From JALQXV01 sp051005235 (GTDB taxonomy: Bacteria > Patescibacteriota > Saccharimonadia > Saccharimonadales > 2-12-FULL-41-12): a DNA stretch of 9,428 nucleotides. Below the pieces are notes generated by a model. That model was not told the origin of the DNA. It did no database searches and saw only the letters and a program-made list of their open reading frames with translations. This document shows positions 1-5,760 of the stretch, piece by piece. The position numbers and the translations under genes were made by a program. The stretch spans positions 1-9,428 of the forward strand of contig JBPCJO010000030.1 of assembly GCA_051005235.1 (NCBI GenBank). The letters are read 5' to 3'. The stretch's first letter is position 1, and each line of letters starts with the position of its first letter.

Positions 1-315
1 ATCCAGTACGGTCTGGCTGGCAAACTCGGTTTCTATCTGTTCAACGGTACTCATTGCCAACTTTCCCAGGTGACTAATACCTCGACTATCGTGATAATAC
101 ATTTCTCGGCCTGACTGCTGGTGCTGGCGCCGTGCTTCTAATGCTTCTCCGTCGAGACGGAACGGAGTTTCGCTGTCTAGCTCCAGGTACTGTTTTACCC
201 ACCGGTCATGAATTAAAAGTCTCACAAACGTGCTTAATGAATTTTGGGCAGCAGCCGTCTGCGGCAAACCAGCTTCAATAGTATGAACTGGCGCGCGCTC
301 TATTCCACTTGGCAT
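1..315 (-). CDS. Hypothetical protein, N-terminal part (gene runs off the left edge)
   Basis: An open frame of 105 codons on the minus strand begins with ATG at 315 and stays open to base 1. The protein starts MPSGIERAPVHTIEAG and continues with a hydrophilic, charged stretch (for example HDRWVKQYLELDSET around residues 36-50), with no signal peptide or membrane segment. I do not recognise the family. The start lies 12 nt after the TAG of the leucine-rich-repeat gene and in the same frame as it, so the two are probably co-transcribed. No good Shine-Dalgarno precedes 315. In-frame ATGs at 102 and 54 are possible but would discard coding-looking sequence. Confidence that it is a gene is good; function is unknown. 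Confidence 0.6.
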   Translation of the reverse strand, partial: MPSGIERAPVHTIEAGLPQTAAAQNSLSTFVRLLIHDRWVKQYLELDSETPFRLDGEALEARRQHQQSGREMYYHDSRGISHLGKLAMSTVEQIETEFASQTVLD

Positions 316-327
316 ATCCAGGGCTGC

Positions 328-843
328 CTAGGTTTTAACTTCGGTACCAGTAAGTTTGGCTTTTAGTTGATCAACGTCTGCCGAGGAACCTTTGTAGCCA
401 GACAGGTTTAGCTGTCTGATCTGCACAAGGTCACCAAGCTCCGAAGGCAAGCTTTGCAACCGGTTGTTGCCAAAGTCAGCAGACTTTAGCTTAGTCAATT
501 GACCAATCTCGGGCGGAAGCGTTTCTAGGCGGTTATTTTCGACATTAAGAGTTGTCAGGTTCTTAAACTGGCTTATCTCGGCAGGCAGGCTGGTTAACTG
601 GTTGTTCGAGAGGTTAAGGCTGGTAATATCTGTCTGTTGCAGTACATCTTCGGGGATGGCAGTTAGCTGTTGGCCGCTCAGGTCTACCGTTTTATCCTTT
701 GTGGCGGGCGCGGCAGTATCTTTAGAATCGATTGTATAGGCTGGCTTATTATCGTCGCCAGATCTCTGGCTGGCAATATAACCGATGGTGCCAGCCAGTA
801 ACACTATAAGCAGTCCAGTGATTAGTTTATTGTTCATTAACAT
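328..843 (-). CDS. Membrane-anchored leucine-rich-repeat protein
   Basis: A 171-residue protein (169 if it starts at the ATG at 837). An N-terminal hydrophobic segment (about residues 6-25, LITGLLIVLLAGTIGYIAS) acts as an uncleaved anchor or signal peptide, since no lipobox cysteine is visible. A polar linker follows to about residue 50. Then come four to five leucine-rich repeats of about 23 residues, with the bacterial pattern LxxLxLxxNxLxxLPxEI (LNLSNNQLTSLP, LNVENNRLETLP, ADFGNNRLQSLP). LRR domains form a curved protein-binding surface, so an extracytoplasmic binding role is inferred; the ligand is unknown. Neither start has a Shine-Dalgarno; ATG 837 gives a more typical MNNK signal start. 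It probably shares a transcript with the downstream minus-strand gene at 315. Confidence 0.85.
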   Translation of the reverse strand: MLMNNKLITGLLIVLLAGTIGYIASQRSGDDNKPAYTIDSKDTAAPATKDKTVDLSGQQLTAIPEDVLQQTDITSLNLSNNQLTSLPAEISQFKNLTTLNVENNRLETLPPEIGQLTKLKSADFGNNRLQSLPSELGDLVQIRQLNLSGYKGSSADVDQLKAKLTGTEVKT

Positions 844-935
844 GCATTGTATATGGTTACGGTGTTATGACTGTATAAGATCTAACAGTCGAATGCAGTC
901 AACAGTAGTATTATTTTAAAACTAGCGTAAGCAAC

Positions 936-942
936 TTGGAGG
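936..942 (+). promoter_or_regulatory. Strong Shine-Dalgarno for the 952 gene
   Basis: TTGGAGG ends 9 nt before the ATG at 952. It is one of few strong ribosome-binding sites in the window (with those before 5129 and 8481) and fixes this start. Confidence 0.75.
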
Positions 943-951
943 ATAAAAAAC

Positions 952-1452
952 ATGCTTCAGATAAACTACTTCGAGACAGGGCTTTGCAGCCTAAAAGATT
1001 ACGAAACAGAAAAAGAAAACCGCCTCCGCGAAGCTGACATAGTAGTCGATAGTAGTTACCTCGCAGTTTTTTCACTTGCCACAGCGGTCGGTAACCGCTC
1101 AAACCTGCCTCCAGAGCGCCAGGCCATCAAGTGGCCAGTCCTGCTAAAGCACAAAGAAACTGGAGACACTAAAGACGTCTACGTCATCACTTTTAACTTT
1201 ATAAACCATGCGCGCGGCGAAAGCGAGACCATCGAGGTCAAATCGTTTGACGGTTTACTGATTGACCCCGCCCACAATATCGAAATCGACGATCCAGTTA
1301 GCGAGTCTGTGTACTCAATGCAACTTGGATATTTACAGAATCATCAGGCAGAGGCGGTCAGCCAAGTGCCGCCGGTAGTTACGGCGCGAGCAAGCGTTGG
1401 AGCGCGAGCCGGCGAGTTGGCAGTAGCTAGACCAAGCATGCAGTTAGTTTAA
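952..1452 (+). CDS. Hypothetical soluble protein
   Basis: A 166-residue protein behind a clear GGAGG ribosome-binding site. I do not recognise the family. No signal peptide or membrane helix is visible. The first 130 residues look globular, with alternating hydrophobic strands (VYVITFNFI around residues 76-84, ETIEVKSFDGLLI around 91-104). The last 35 or so residues, rich in Ala, Val and Arg (VVTARASVGARAGELAVA), look disordered or like a tail. It is transcribed divergently from the LRR gene across a 108-nt intergenic region and is followed by a 196-nt gap before the toxin-antitoxin promoter, so it appears to be a single-gene unit. Existence is well supported; function is unknown. Confidence 0.8.
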   Translation: MLQINYFETGLCSLKDYETEKENRLREADIVVDSSYLAVFSLATAVGNRSNLPPERQAIKWPVLLKHKETGDTKDVYVITFNFINHARGESETIEVKSFDGLLIDPAHNIEIDDPVSESVYSMQLGYLQNHQAEAVSQVPPVVTARASVGARAGELAVARPSMQLV

Positions 1453-1597
1453 GTAGTAGGTGAGTTTGCTATAGGCACTTACAACCGACTAAAAATCATG
1501 GTTAACGGATGAACAAATTGAAACACAGATTTTAGTTATGAATCAATGCTAACCAACTATTTAAGTATAACAAATGAGTGTACAGTTTACGCAACAC

Positions 1598-1611
1598 ATA
1601 TAGTACTGTAT
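1598..1611. promoter_or_regulatory. Candidate operator: 14-bp near-palindrome upstream of the toxin-antitoxin promoter
   Basis: ATATAGTACTGTAT is a palindrome with one mismatched pair, centred on AGTACT and ending 2 nt before the -35 box at 1614. A wider inverted pair, TACAGT (1581-1586) and ACTGTA (1605-1610), overlaps it. HTH antitoxins commonly repress their own promoters, so this is a reasonable operator candidate, but short AT-rich palindromes are common and no binding is shown. Confidence 0.35.
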
Positions 1612-1613
1612 TA

Positions 1614-1642
1614 TTGACATCAATCATGTCACATGCTAGTAT
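1614..1642 (+). promoter_or_regulatory. Promoter of the toxin-antitoxin operon
   Basis: TTGACA (1614-1619, full consensus), a 17-nt spacer and TAGTAT (1637-1642) preceded by TGC, which is an extended -10. The -10 ends 6 nt before the ATG at 1649, so transcription is expected to begin at or within a base or two of the start codon, giving a leaderless mRNA. No Shine-Dalgarno with workable spacing is present. Confidence 0.75.
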
Positions 1643-1648
1643 TGGGGC

Positions 1649-2347
1649 ATGAGTAAGACATTAGAACTAGCAGAACGAATACTAGAATGGCGCGAACAAG
1701 CTGGATTGACCCAACAAGAGGTAGCAGACAGGTTAGGCCTAAGCAGACAGCGCTATATTTTAGTAGAAAAGGGCGAGCGCGACCTTAACACAACTGAGCT
1801 AGGTATTTTGAGCGATCTTTTTGGTATTACTCCAGAAGACTTTTTCCGGCAGCCAGTCGATATCCCAAAGTTCAGGCAGATGTATTTTGCTTGCATTAAG
1901 TTTGCGGCGGATGGACGTGGGGGCGTGCCAAAGACAAAGCTGGCAAAGCTACTTTATTTGGCTGACTTTACAAACTTTTTTAAAGAACTTGAGCCGATGA
2001 GTGGCGTTAAGTACCGACGAATGGAATATGGGCCGGTAGCTGATGTATTTTTTTCTCTTACTGATGATTTGTATCAAACGGGAAAAATAGATATTACACC
2101 ACTAGAGCGTGCACAAATAATCTCGGTCACTACGCGTGAAGCCGATAATTTCGATAAACTAAGCGCGGAAGAACTTGCCCTCATAAAAGAGATCTGTGAG
2201 CAATGGAAAGATAAGCGAACAGAAGAAATAGTAAATTTTACACACGAACAGCTGCCATGGCAGATTTGTCGTGACGGCGAATTTATACCGTACGAACTGA
2301 TTATTCAGGAAGAGCCCGATAATGTTTTCAAACCCGCTACCAGATAA
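1649..2347 (+). CDS. HTH-Panacea (DUF4065) protein, probable antitoxin
   Basis: A 232-residue protein. Residues 9-65 are a canonical XRE/Cro-type helix-turn-helix (LTQQEVADRLGLSRQRY, then EKGERDL). From about residue 74 to 219 it matches what I know of the Panacea/DUF4065 domain: the KLAKLLYLADF helix, the GVKYRRMEYGPVAD segment, LSAEELALIKEI, and a late FTHEQLPW motif. Panacea domains are the neutralising part of PanAT toxin-antitoxin systems and occur in the antitoxin/adaptor SocA; N-terminal HTH fusions usually allow autoregulation. The start is set by the HTH and by a -10 box 6 nt upstream. The last 26 nt overlap the next gene, a typical toxin-antitoxin arrangement. Base composition is lower in GC than the DUF2130 gene downstream. 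Antitoxin function is inferred from family and context. Confidence 0.85.
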   Translation: MSKTLELAERILEWREQAGLTQQEVADRLGLSRQRYILVEKGERDLNTTELGILSDLFGITPEDFFRQPVDIPKFRQMYFACIKFAADGRGGVPKTKLAKLLYLADFTNFFKELEPMSGVKYRRMEYGPVADVFFSLTDDLYQTGKIDITPLERAQIISVTTREADNFDKLSAEELALIKEICEQWKDKRTEEIVNFTHEQLPWQICRDGEFIPYELIIQEEPDNVFKPATR

Positions 2348-2744
2348 TGAGGATTACCGAGTGGTAGTGAGTAGTTATGCCAAGCGCTACTATATAAAAC
2401 GTTTCTCTAAAGACTACAAAGCAAGAGTATGGGTTGCAACTGAGCGTTCTATATTGGAACAGTTAAAACGTATTCACGCAGTGCAAAGATCCGCAAAAGT
2501 AGATGAGCTAAAGCGCGGCTCGGGCTGCTTGCTTTTCAAATATGACTTTGCAGTGGCGCAAACAAATGTTTCGCCTAAAGCATCCGGTAATCGTTGTGTA
2601 GTATTTTTGGATTCACAAACTCATATACAAACCATTCTACTTGTTTATGGAAAAGGTGATTTGCCTAAGAATAAGGCAGAGACACAGTTCATTTTTCAAA
2701 CCATTTCGGATGAATTTAATAACTTGTGGGAGAGACTGAACTAA
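2322..2744 (+). CDS. RelE/ParE-like toxin candidate
   Basis: A 140-residue protein overlapping the antitoxin by 26 nt. AGGAAGAG at 2307-2314 lies just upstream of ATG 2322, which is the only methionine in the frame. The layout resembles RelE/HigB-like mRNA interferases: a basic N-terminal helix (KRYYIKRFSKDYKARVW), a helix SILEQLKRI, then strands GCLLFKYDFAVA, the SGNRCVVF strand, ILLVYGKGDLPKN, and a closing helix starting at ETQFIF. Lys/Arg-rich strands of this kind bind mRNA in the family, which cleaves ribosome-bound transcripts. I cannot assign catalytic residues by eye. The pairing with a Panacea protein is strong contextual support for a toxin. Alternatively it could be another small toxin fold or an accessory protein. 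Confidence 0.65.
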   Translation: MFSNPLPDNEDYRVVVSSYAKRYYIKRFSKDYKARVWVATERSILEQLKRIHAVQRSAKVDELKRGSGCLLFKYDFAVAQTNVSPKASGNRCVVFLDSQTHIQTILLVYGKGDLPKNKAETQFIFQTISDEFNNLWERLN

Positions 2745-4012
2745 TGAACACAATCGAGTGTAAAAAGTGCGGAAATGTAATCGAAATCGACAAAGCCCTC
2801 GAAGGCCAAATCGAGTCCCGCGTGCTCGAAGCCGCCAATCACCAGCACCAGGCCGAACTGGCTAAAATCGAAGCCGAAGCCGAAGCGAACGCCAAGCGTA
2901 ACTCCGACGCTGCCGCTGAGCTGATGCGCCGGGAAGCTGCCGCCGACTTGGAAATTGCCAAACAACGGATAGAATCTGAGGCCAAGAGCGCCCAAAAGAA
3001 GGCCGAGGCCAGTCAGGCTTTGCTTATTAAGTCACTCCAAGACAGTGCCGCCAGCGCCAAAGACGACACCGAGAACGCCAAACAAGAATCTCAAAAACTG
3101 CGCGCCGAACTAACCGATATGATGAAGCACCTGCGCGAAGAAAAACAGGCTCGGGCCAATGCCGAACTCGAAGCCCAGAAAAAGCTCAACCATGAGGCCG
3201 ACAAGATTCGCAGCGACGCCACCCGCGAAGCCGACGAAAAGCAGCGCCTCAATCTAGCCGAAAAAGACAAACAGCTAGAAACCGCCAAGCGGCAGGTCGA
3301 AGATATGCAGCGCAAGCTCAACCAGGGTTCGCAGCAGATGCAGGGTGAAATACTGGAACTCGATCTGGAGGAGCTCTTAAAACTGGAGTTTCGTGACGAC
3401 GAGGTTAAACCGGTCGAAAAGGGCATAAAAGGCGCCGACGTTCGGCAGACCGTCCGCAACCAGCGCGGCAGCGATTGCGGCATTATCTTATGGGAAATAA
3501 AGCGCACTAAAAACTGGACAGAGAGTTGGATCCAAAAACTCAAAGACGACCTGCGCGACACCAAAGCCAATATCCCGATCATCATCACCGAAGCAATGCC
3601 CAAAGACCAAGCCGGCGAAATCGTCAACTATAAGGGCGTGTGGGTGGCTAAGCCGAGCTCTACAGTAATTCTTGCCACTTTGCTCCGTAAAAGCTTGCTC
3701 GACGTTGGCCGCGAAAAGGCAGTTGCCCAAAACCGCGACACCAGTGCCGACGCGCTGTATGGATTTGTCACCAGCCACGAGTTCGTCAATCAGATCGAAG
3801 CGATGGTCGAAGTCTATATGGAAATGATCACCGATATAGCCAAAGAAAAGGCCGCCTTTGACCGTGTCTGGGCTAAACGCGACGCCCAAGCTAAAAAGCT
3901 GCTCGGTGGCACCGCCAATATTATTGGCAGTATGCAGGCGCAGGTTGGTACAGGCTCAATGCCAAAGATTAAGGGGTTGGAACTGTTGGGCAGCGGAGAA
4001 GAAGAGCTCTAA
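2744..4012 (+). CDS. DUF2130 (COG4487) coiled-coil protein with possible PD-(D/E)XK core
   Basis: A 422-residue protein starting at ATG 2744, whose first base is the last base of the toxin stop (TAATG), so translation is probably coupled; GGGAG lies 11 nt upstream. A GTG six codons earlier is in frame but less likely. Cys6-X2-Cys9 at the N-terminus resembles half a zinc ribbon. Residues about 14-195 are a long Ala/Glu/Lys/Arg-rich coiled coil. From about 197 the sequence is characteristic of DUF2130: QMQGEILELDLEELL, KGIKGADV, WEIKRTKNW, SWIQKLKDD, and late VWAKRDAQ. Glu (about 202-212), Asp232, Glu251 and Lys253 have the order and spacing of a PD-(D/E)XK nuclease site, an inference from motif shape. 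GC content is visibly higher than in the two genes before it (40/60 G+C at 2881-2940 against 20/60 at 2641-2700). Confidence 0.85.
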   Translation: MNTIECKKCGNVIEIDKALEGQIESRVLEAANHQHQAELAKIEAEAEANAKRNSDAAAELMRREAAADLEIAKQRIESEAKSAQKKAEASQALLIKSLQDSAASAKDDTENAKQESQKLRAELTDMMKHLREEKQARANAELEAQKKLNHEADKIRSDATREADEKQRLNLAEKDKQLETAKRQVEDMQRKLNQGSQQMQGEILELDLEELLKLEFRDDEVKPVEKGIKGADVRQTVRNQRGSDCGIILWEIKRTKNWTESWIQKLKDDLRDTKANIPIIITEAMPKDQAGEIVNYKGVWVAKPSSTVILATLLRKSLLDVGREKAVAQNRDTSADALYGFVTSHEFVNQIEAMVEVYMEMITDIAKEKAAFDRVWAKRDAQAKKLLGGTANIIGSMQAQVGTGSMPKIKGLELLGSGEEEL

Positions 4013-4425
4013 ACGTGGTTGAAGCGTGATTTATTAGCAGCCAAGGTGCGAAAATGTAGGCCAAGAATAAAAAGCGCTTCTGGGGGCGTTAGTTTATAAC
4101 TAGTTGCTGCCGATCTGGTTAAATATTTACCCTCCAAAAGTTTTTGGCTGCCGTCGTCTTGCAGTTCAAGCATAAAACTGTGTGGTTGAATAATGCCTGG
4201 TGCGTTACTGCTTGCAGTTCTCACAAAAGTGTTAACCCGTAAGCCGATTACGGTGTCTAAACCGAGTGCAGCAATTTCTATATCCGATGGTTGGTGATAC
4301 TCGCCCTCTCCGTAGGTACTTTTCAGTTCGGCGTTAACAATGCGAGGCAGCACTTCTCCGACACTTCCAATGCCAATCGTAGGAGGTCCAAATGTTTCTG
4401 CAGTCACTTTGATATTGCTGGACAT
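4009..4425 (-). CDS. Hypothetical soluble protein
   Basis: A 138-residue protein, MSSNIKVTAETFGPPTIGIG at the N-terminus, with no signal peptide or membrane helix. I do not recognise the family. The visible sequence alternates short strands (DTVIGLRVNTFVR, SFMLELQDD) with a C-terminal helical part (PPEALFILGLHFRTLAAN), so a small alpha/beta fold is plausible. Its TAG stop overlaps the TAA of the DUF2130 gene tail to tail by 4 nt, so the two transcripts converge without a terminator between them. No Shine-Dalgarno precedes the ATG at 4425; instead a promoter -10 lies 9 nt upstream, suggesting a very short or absent leader. It is separated from the next minus-strand gene by the large palindrome at 4485-4542. 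Confidence 0.75.
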   Translation of the reverse strand: MSSNIKVTAETFGPPTIGIGSVGEVLPRIVNAELKSTYGEGEYHQPSDIEIAALGLDTVIGLRVNTFVRTASSNAPGIIQPHSFMLELQDDGSQKLLEGKYLTRSAATSYKLTPPEALFILGLHFRTLAANKSRFNHV

Positions 4426-4434
4426 AATAAGAAT

Positions 4435-4463
4435 ATTTTATACTATTATTGTAGAGGATACAA
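4435..4463 (-). promoter_or_regulatory. Probable promoter of the 4425 gene
   Basis: On the minus strand, TTGTAT (4458-4463), a 17-nt spacer and TAAAAT (4435-4440). The -10 ends 9 nt before the ATG at 4425, predicting a leader of only about 2-3 nt. A second -10 register, TATAAA, overlaps it. The region is AT-rich, so the call is moderate. Confidence 0.45.
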
Positions 4464-4484
4464 ATAAAAGTTAGTCTGACTTTC

Positions 4485-4542
4485 GGGACACTATGTAATG
4501 TGAACCAATGTGTACACAACGGTTCACATTACATAGTGTCCC
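4485..4542. repeat. 58-bp near-perfect palindrome (22-bp inverted repeats, 14-nt centre)
   Basis: The left arm 4485-4506 (beginning GGGACACTATG) and the right arm 4521-4542 (ending CATAGTGTCCC) are exact reverse complements over 22 bp. Inside the 14-nt centre, TGTGTACACA (4509-4518) is itself a palindrome about the same axis, so only two of 29 base pairs in the whole 58 bp fail to match (4507/4520 and 4508/4519). A shorter outer pair, TCTGACT (4475-4481) and AGTCAGA (4565-4571), flanks it asymmetrically. No T-run follows on either strand directly, so it is not a classic intrinsic terminator. It may be paired mobile-element ends, a MITE-like repeat, a recombination or protein-binding site, or a long RNA hairpin. 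Confidence 0.9.
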
Positions 4543-4596
4543 TATAGCACTAGGAAGTGTTGAGAGTCAGATAAAACTCAAATTGAACAATTAGAC

Positions 4597-5043
4597 TTAA
4601 TGAAACTGCTTTAACACCTCTGCAAAATCTGGTGCCAATGTTTTAGAGTCGCGTGACACCGTCTCGATAAAGCCGCCTTGGCGGGGACGAACAGCGTCAC
4701 GTACCACCCGAAAGAAAATAATGAACTGTGGCGTCTGAAAGTTTTCTGAAACCCGTTGCAGTTTATCAACGTATTTGCTGACTGCTAGTTTTTGGCTTTT
4801 AGTCTGAAGCGGATCGGCGACGCGAATTACTGCAAGGGCAGCGAACGCCAACATGACGAACATAATTGTGGCTACAATAAACGCTACTTGGAGCAACCAC
4901 CACCACGCGCTCATGGTTGTCAGCCAGCCGCCCAAGCTGAGCAATAATAACGACAAAAGGGTACCAATAATTAAAAAGGAACGCACCATTCGGCGCGCAA
5001 ACTCGGCACCAATGGCCCTAACAGCAATGACGGTCGGTTTCAT
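4597..5043 (-). CDS. Hypothetical two-helix membrane protein
   Basis: From ATG 5043 this encodes 149 residues. Two hydrophobic helices lie at about 20-41 (MVRSFLIIGTLLSLLLLSLG) and 46-73 (WWWLLQVAFIVATIMFVMLA). A short basic N-terminus precedes them, and a charged, probably cytoplasmic tail of about 75 residues follows (SKYVDKLQRVSENF, RVVRDAVRPRQGGF). I do not recognise the family. The frame is open 20 codons further upstream to ATG 5103, but I chose 5043 because a TGT-TATAAT box ends 6 nt before it and the extension would run through that promoter. No Shine-Dalgarno is present. It is divergent from the membrane protein gene at 5129 and followed by the large palindrome. Confidence 0.75.
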   Translation of the reverse strand: MKPTVIAVRAIGAEFARRMVRSFLIIGTLLSLLLLSLGGWLTTMSAWWWLLQVAFIVATIMFVMLAFAALAVIRVADPLQTKSQKLAVSKYVDKLQRVSENFQTPQFIIFFRVVRDAVRPRQGGFIETVSRDSKTLAPDFAEVLKQFH

Positions 5044-5049
5044 GCAGCC

Positions 5050-5058
5050 ATTATAACA
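5050..5058 (-). promoter_or_regulatory. Extended -10 box of the 5043 gene
   Basis: On the minus strand, TGT followed by TATAAT (5050-5055), a perfect -10 with the TGn extension. It ends 6 nt before ATG 5043, which implies a leaderless transcript and favours 5043 over 5103 as the start. The -35 at 17-nt spacing is weak. Confidence 0.5.
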
Positions 5059-5074
5059 ACTAGCAAGATACTTC

Positions 5075-5084
5075 ACAGTACTGT
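5075..5084. promoter_or_regulatory. Candidate operator: perfect 10-bp palindrome in a divergent promoter region
   Basis: ACAGTACTGT is a perfect palindrome overlapping the expected -35 position of the minus-strand gene at 5043 and upstream of the plus-strand gene at 5129. It shares AGTACTGT with 1602-1609 in front of the toxin-antitoxin promoter. It could be a binding site for one regulator at both places; chance is not excluded. Confidence 0.3.
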
Positions 5085-5118
5085 TGCGCATTACAATATA
5101 CAATTAACTCTATTAATC

Positions 5119-5123
5119 AGGAG
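5119..5123 (+). promoter_or_regulatory. Shine-Dalgarno for the 5129 gene
   Basis: AGGAG with 5 nt to the ATG at 5129. A TATACAAT -10-like run at 5097-5104 lies upstream, giving a conventional leader of about 20 nt, unlike the leaderless-looking genes nearby. Confidence 0.6.
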
Positions 5124-5128
5124 CCTTT

Positions 5129-5737
5129 ATGGAACCAAGCACAAACAATAGCAATAAAACCATTAAAACCGTATTTATAGTAGTTGCATTGGTTATTGTA
5201 GCTGGCTTAATCGGCTGGAAGATAGGGCAGCCCGACAAACCGGCCACAAACCAGGCGGCCAACAATACATCACAGCCTGACTCAAGCACACCTACAACTA
5301 ACAACGCTGCAGCAGGCGAGGTAAAGTCATTGGTAAGCTTCACTCTGCCAGACGGTTGGAGCGAAAGTAGTTGCCCGGCTGCGCCAGGGACGGTATATGT
5401 TGTGCCAGCCGGCGCCAGCGCCGATTGTAGCGCTAACCCGAGTTCTCCGGTAAAAATCTCGGTTGATCCGGGAAATAGCAAAGACTGCAACCAGCTCCAA
5501 AACGTCCAAAATGTTAAGAAACACATCTGTAGCTCGGTTTTCATAAACAATCATAAAACTCTTAAAGCTCTGACCGAATACAATCAGGACTCTTCATACA
5601 AAAAAGATACTACGCTAGCGGCTTACTACTTTGACGCCGGCAAAGCTGTCGTAAAAGTCGAGTACCTCTACAACTCCAGCAACGACTATGAAGCTGGTTT
5701 TGACCAACTAGCCAACAGCCTCCAAGCCAAAAGCTAA
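5129..5737 (+). CDS. Membrane-anchored extracytoplasmic protein with four cysteines
   Basis: A 202-residue protein with one N-terminal membrane helix (about 13-30, KTVFIVVALVIVAGLIGW) and no lipobox. A low-complexity Asn/Thr/Ser/Ala/Pro linker (about 35-63), typical of surface-exposed stalks, follows. The remaining domain (about 64-202) includes FTLPDGWSESSC and a C-terminal segment YYFDAGKAVVKVEYLY. Four cysteines (82, 100, 120, 134) all sit in that domain, so two disulfides are plausible outside the membrane; the DsbA-like gene at 9219 would fit such chemistry. I do not recognise the family. It ends 23 nt before the GH3 gene. Existence is well supported; function is unknown. Confidence 0.8.
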   Translation: MEPSTNNSNKTIKTVFIVVALVIVAGLIGWKIGQPDKPATNQAANNTSQPDSSTPTTNNAAAGEVKSLVSFTLPDGWSESSCPAAPGTVYVVPAGASADCSANPSSPVKISVDPGNSKDCNQLQNVQNVKKHICSSVFINNHKTLKALTEYNQDSSYKKDTTLAAYYFDAGKAVVKVEYLYNSSNDYEAGFDQLANSLQAKS

Positions 5738-5744
5738 CTGCTAG

Positions 5745-5753
5745 TGGTAAGAT
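5745..5753 (+). promoter_or_regulatory. Candidate extended -10 box of the GH3 gene
   Basis: TGG then TAAGAT (5748-5753), ending 7 nt before ATG 5761. There is no convincing -35 and no Shine-Dalgarno, so a leaderless start from an extended -10 promoter is possible. The alternative is readthrough from the gene at 5129. Confidence 0.35.
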
Positions 5754-5760
5754 ATAGGTA

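Noticed and set aside
1460..1475. CCTATAGCA shared in inverted form between 1460-1475 and 4541-4549
   Set aside because: A nine-base match around a CTATAG palindrome is expected by chance in 9.4 kb and no flanking similarity extends it.
3091..3889. Long minus-strand open frames opposite the DUF2130 gene
   Set aside because: They are antisense shadows of a GC-rich, Ala/Glu-rich coding sequence; the encoded products are Ser/Arg-rich or lack family resemblance, while the plus frame matches DUF2130 along its length.
4485..4542. Palindrome as an ordinary intrinsic terminator
   Set aside because: The stem is much longer than usual and neither strand has a T-run directly after it; the nearest T-rich stretch on the minus strand is about 15 nt away.
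5044..5103. Twenty-residue N-terminal extension of the two-helix membrane protein
   Set aside because: It would be translated through a perfect extended -10 box that ends 6 nt before the internal ATG at 5043, and ATG 5103 has no Shine-Dalgarno.
5113..5554. Minus-strand open frames opposite the four-cysteine protein gene
   Set aside because: The plus-strand gene has a Shine-Dalgarno, a membrane anchor and a sensible linker and domain layout; the antisense frames have none of these.
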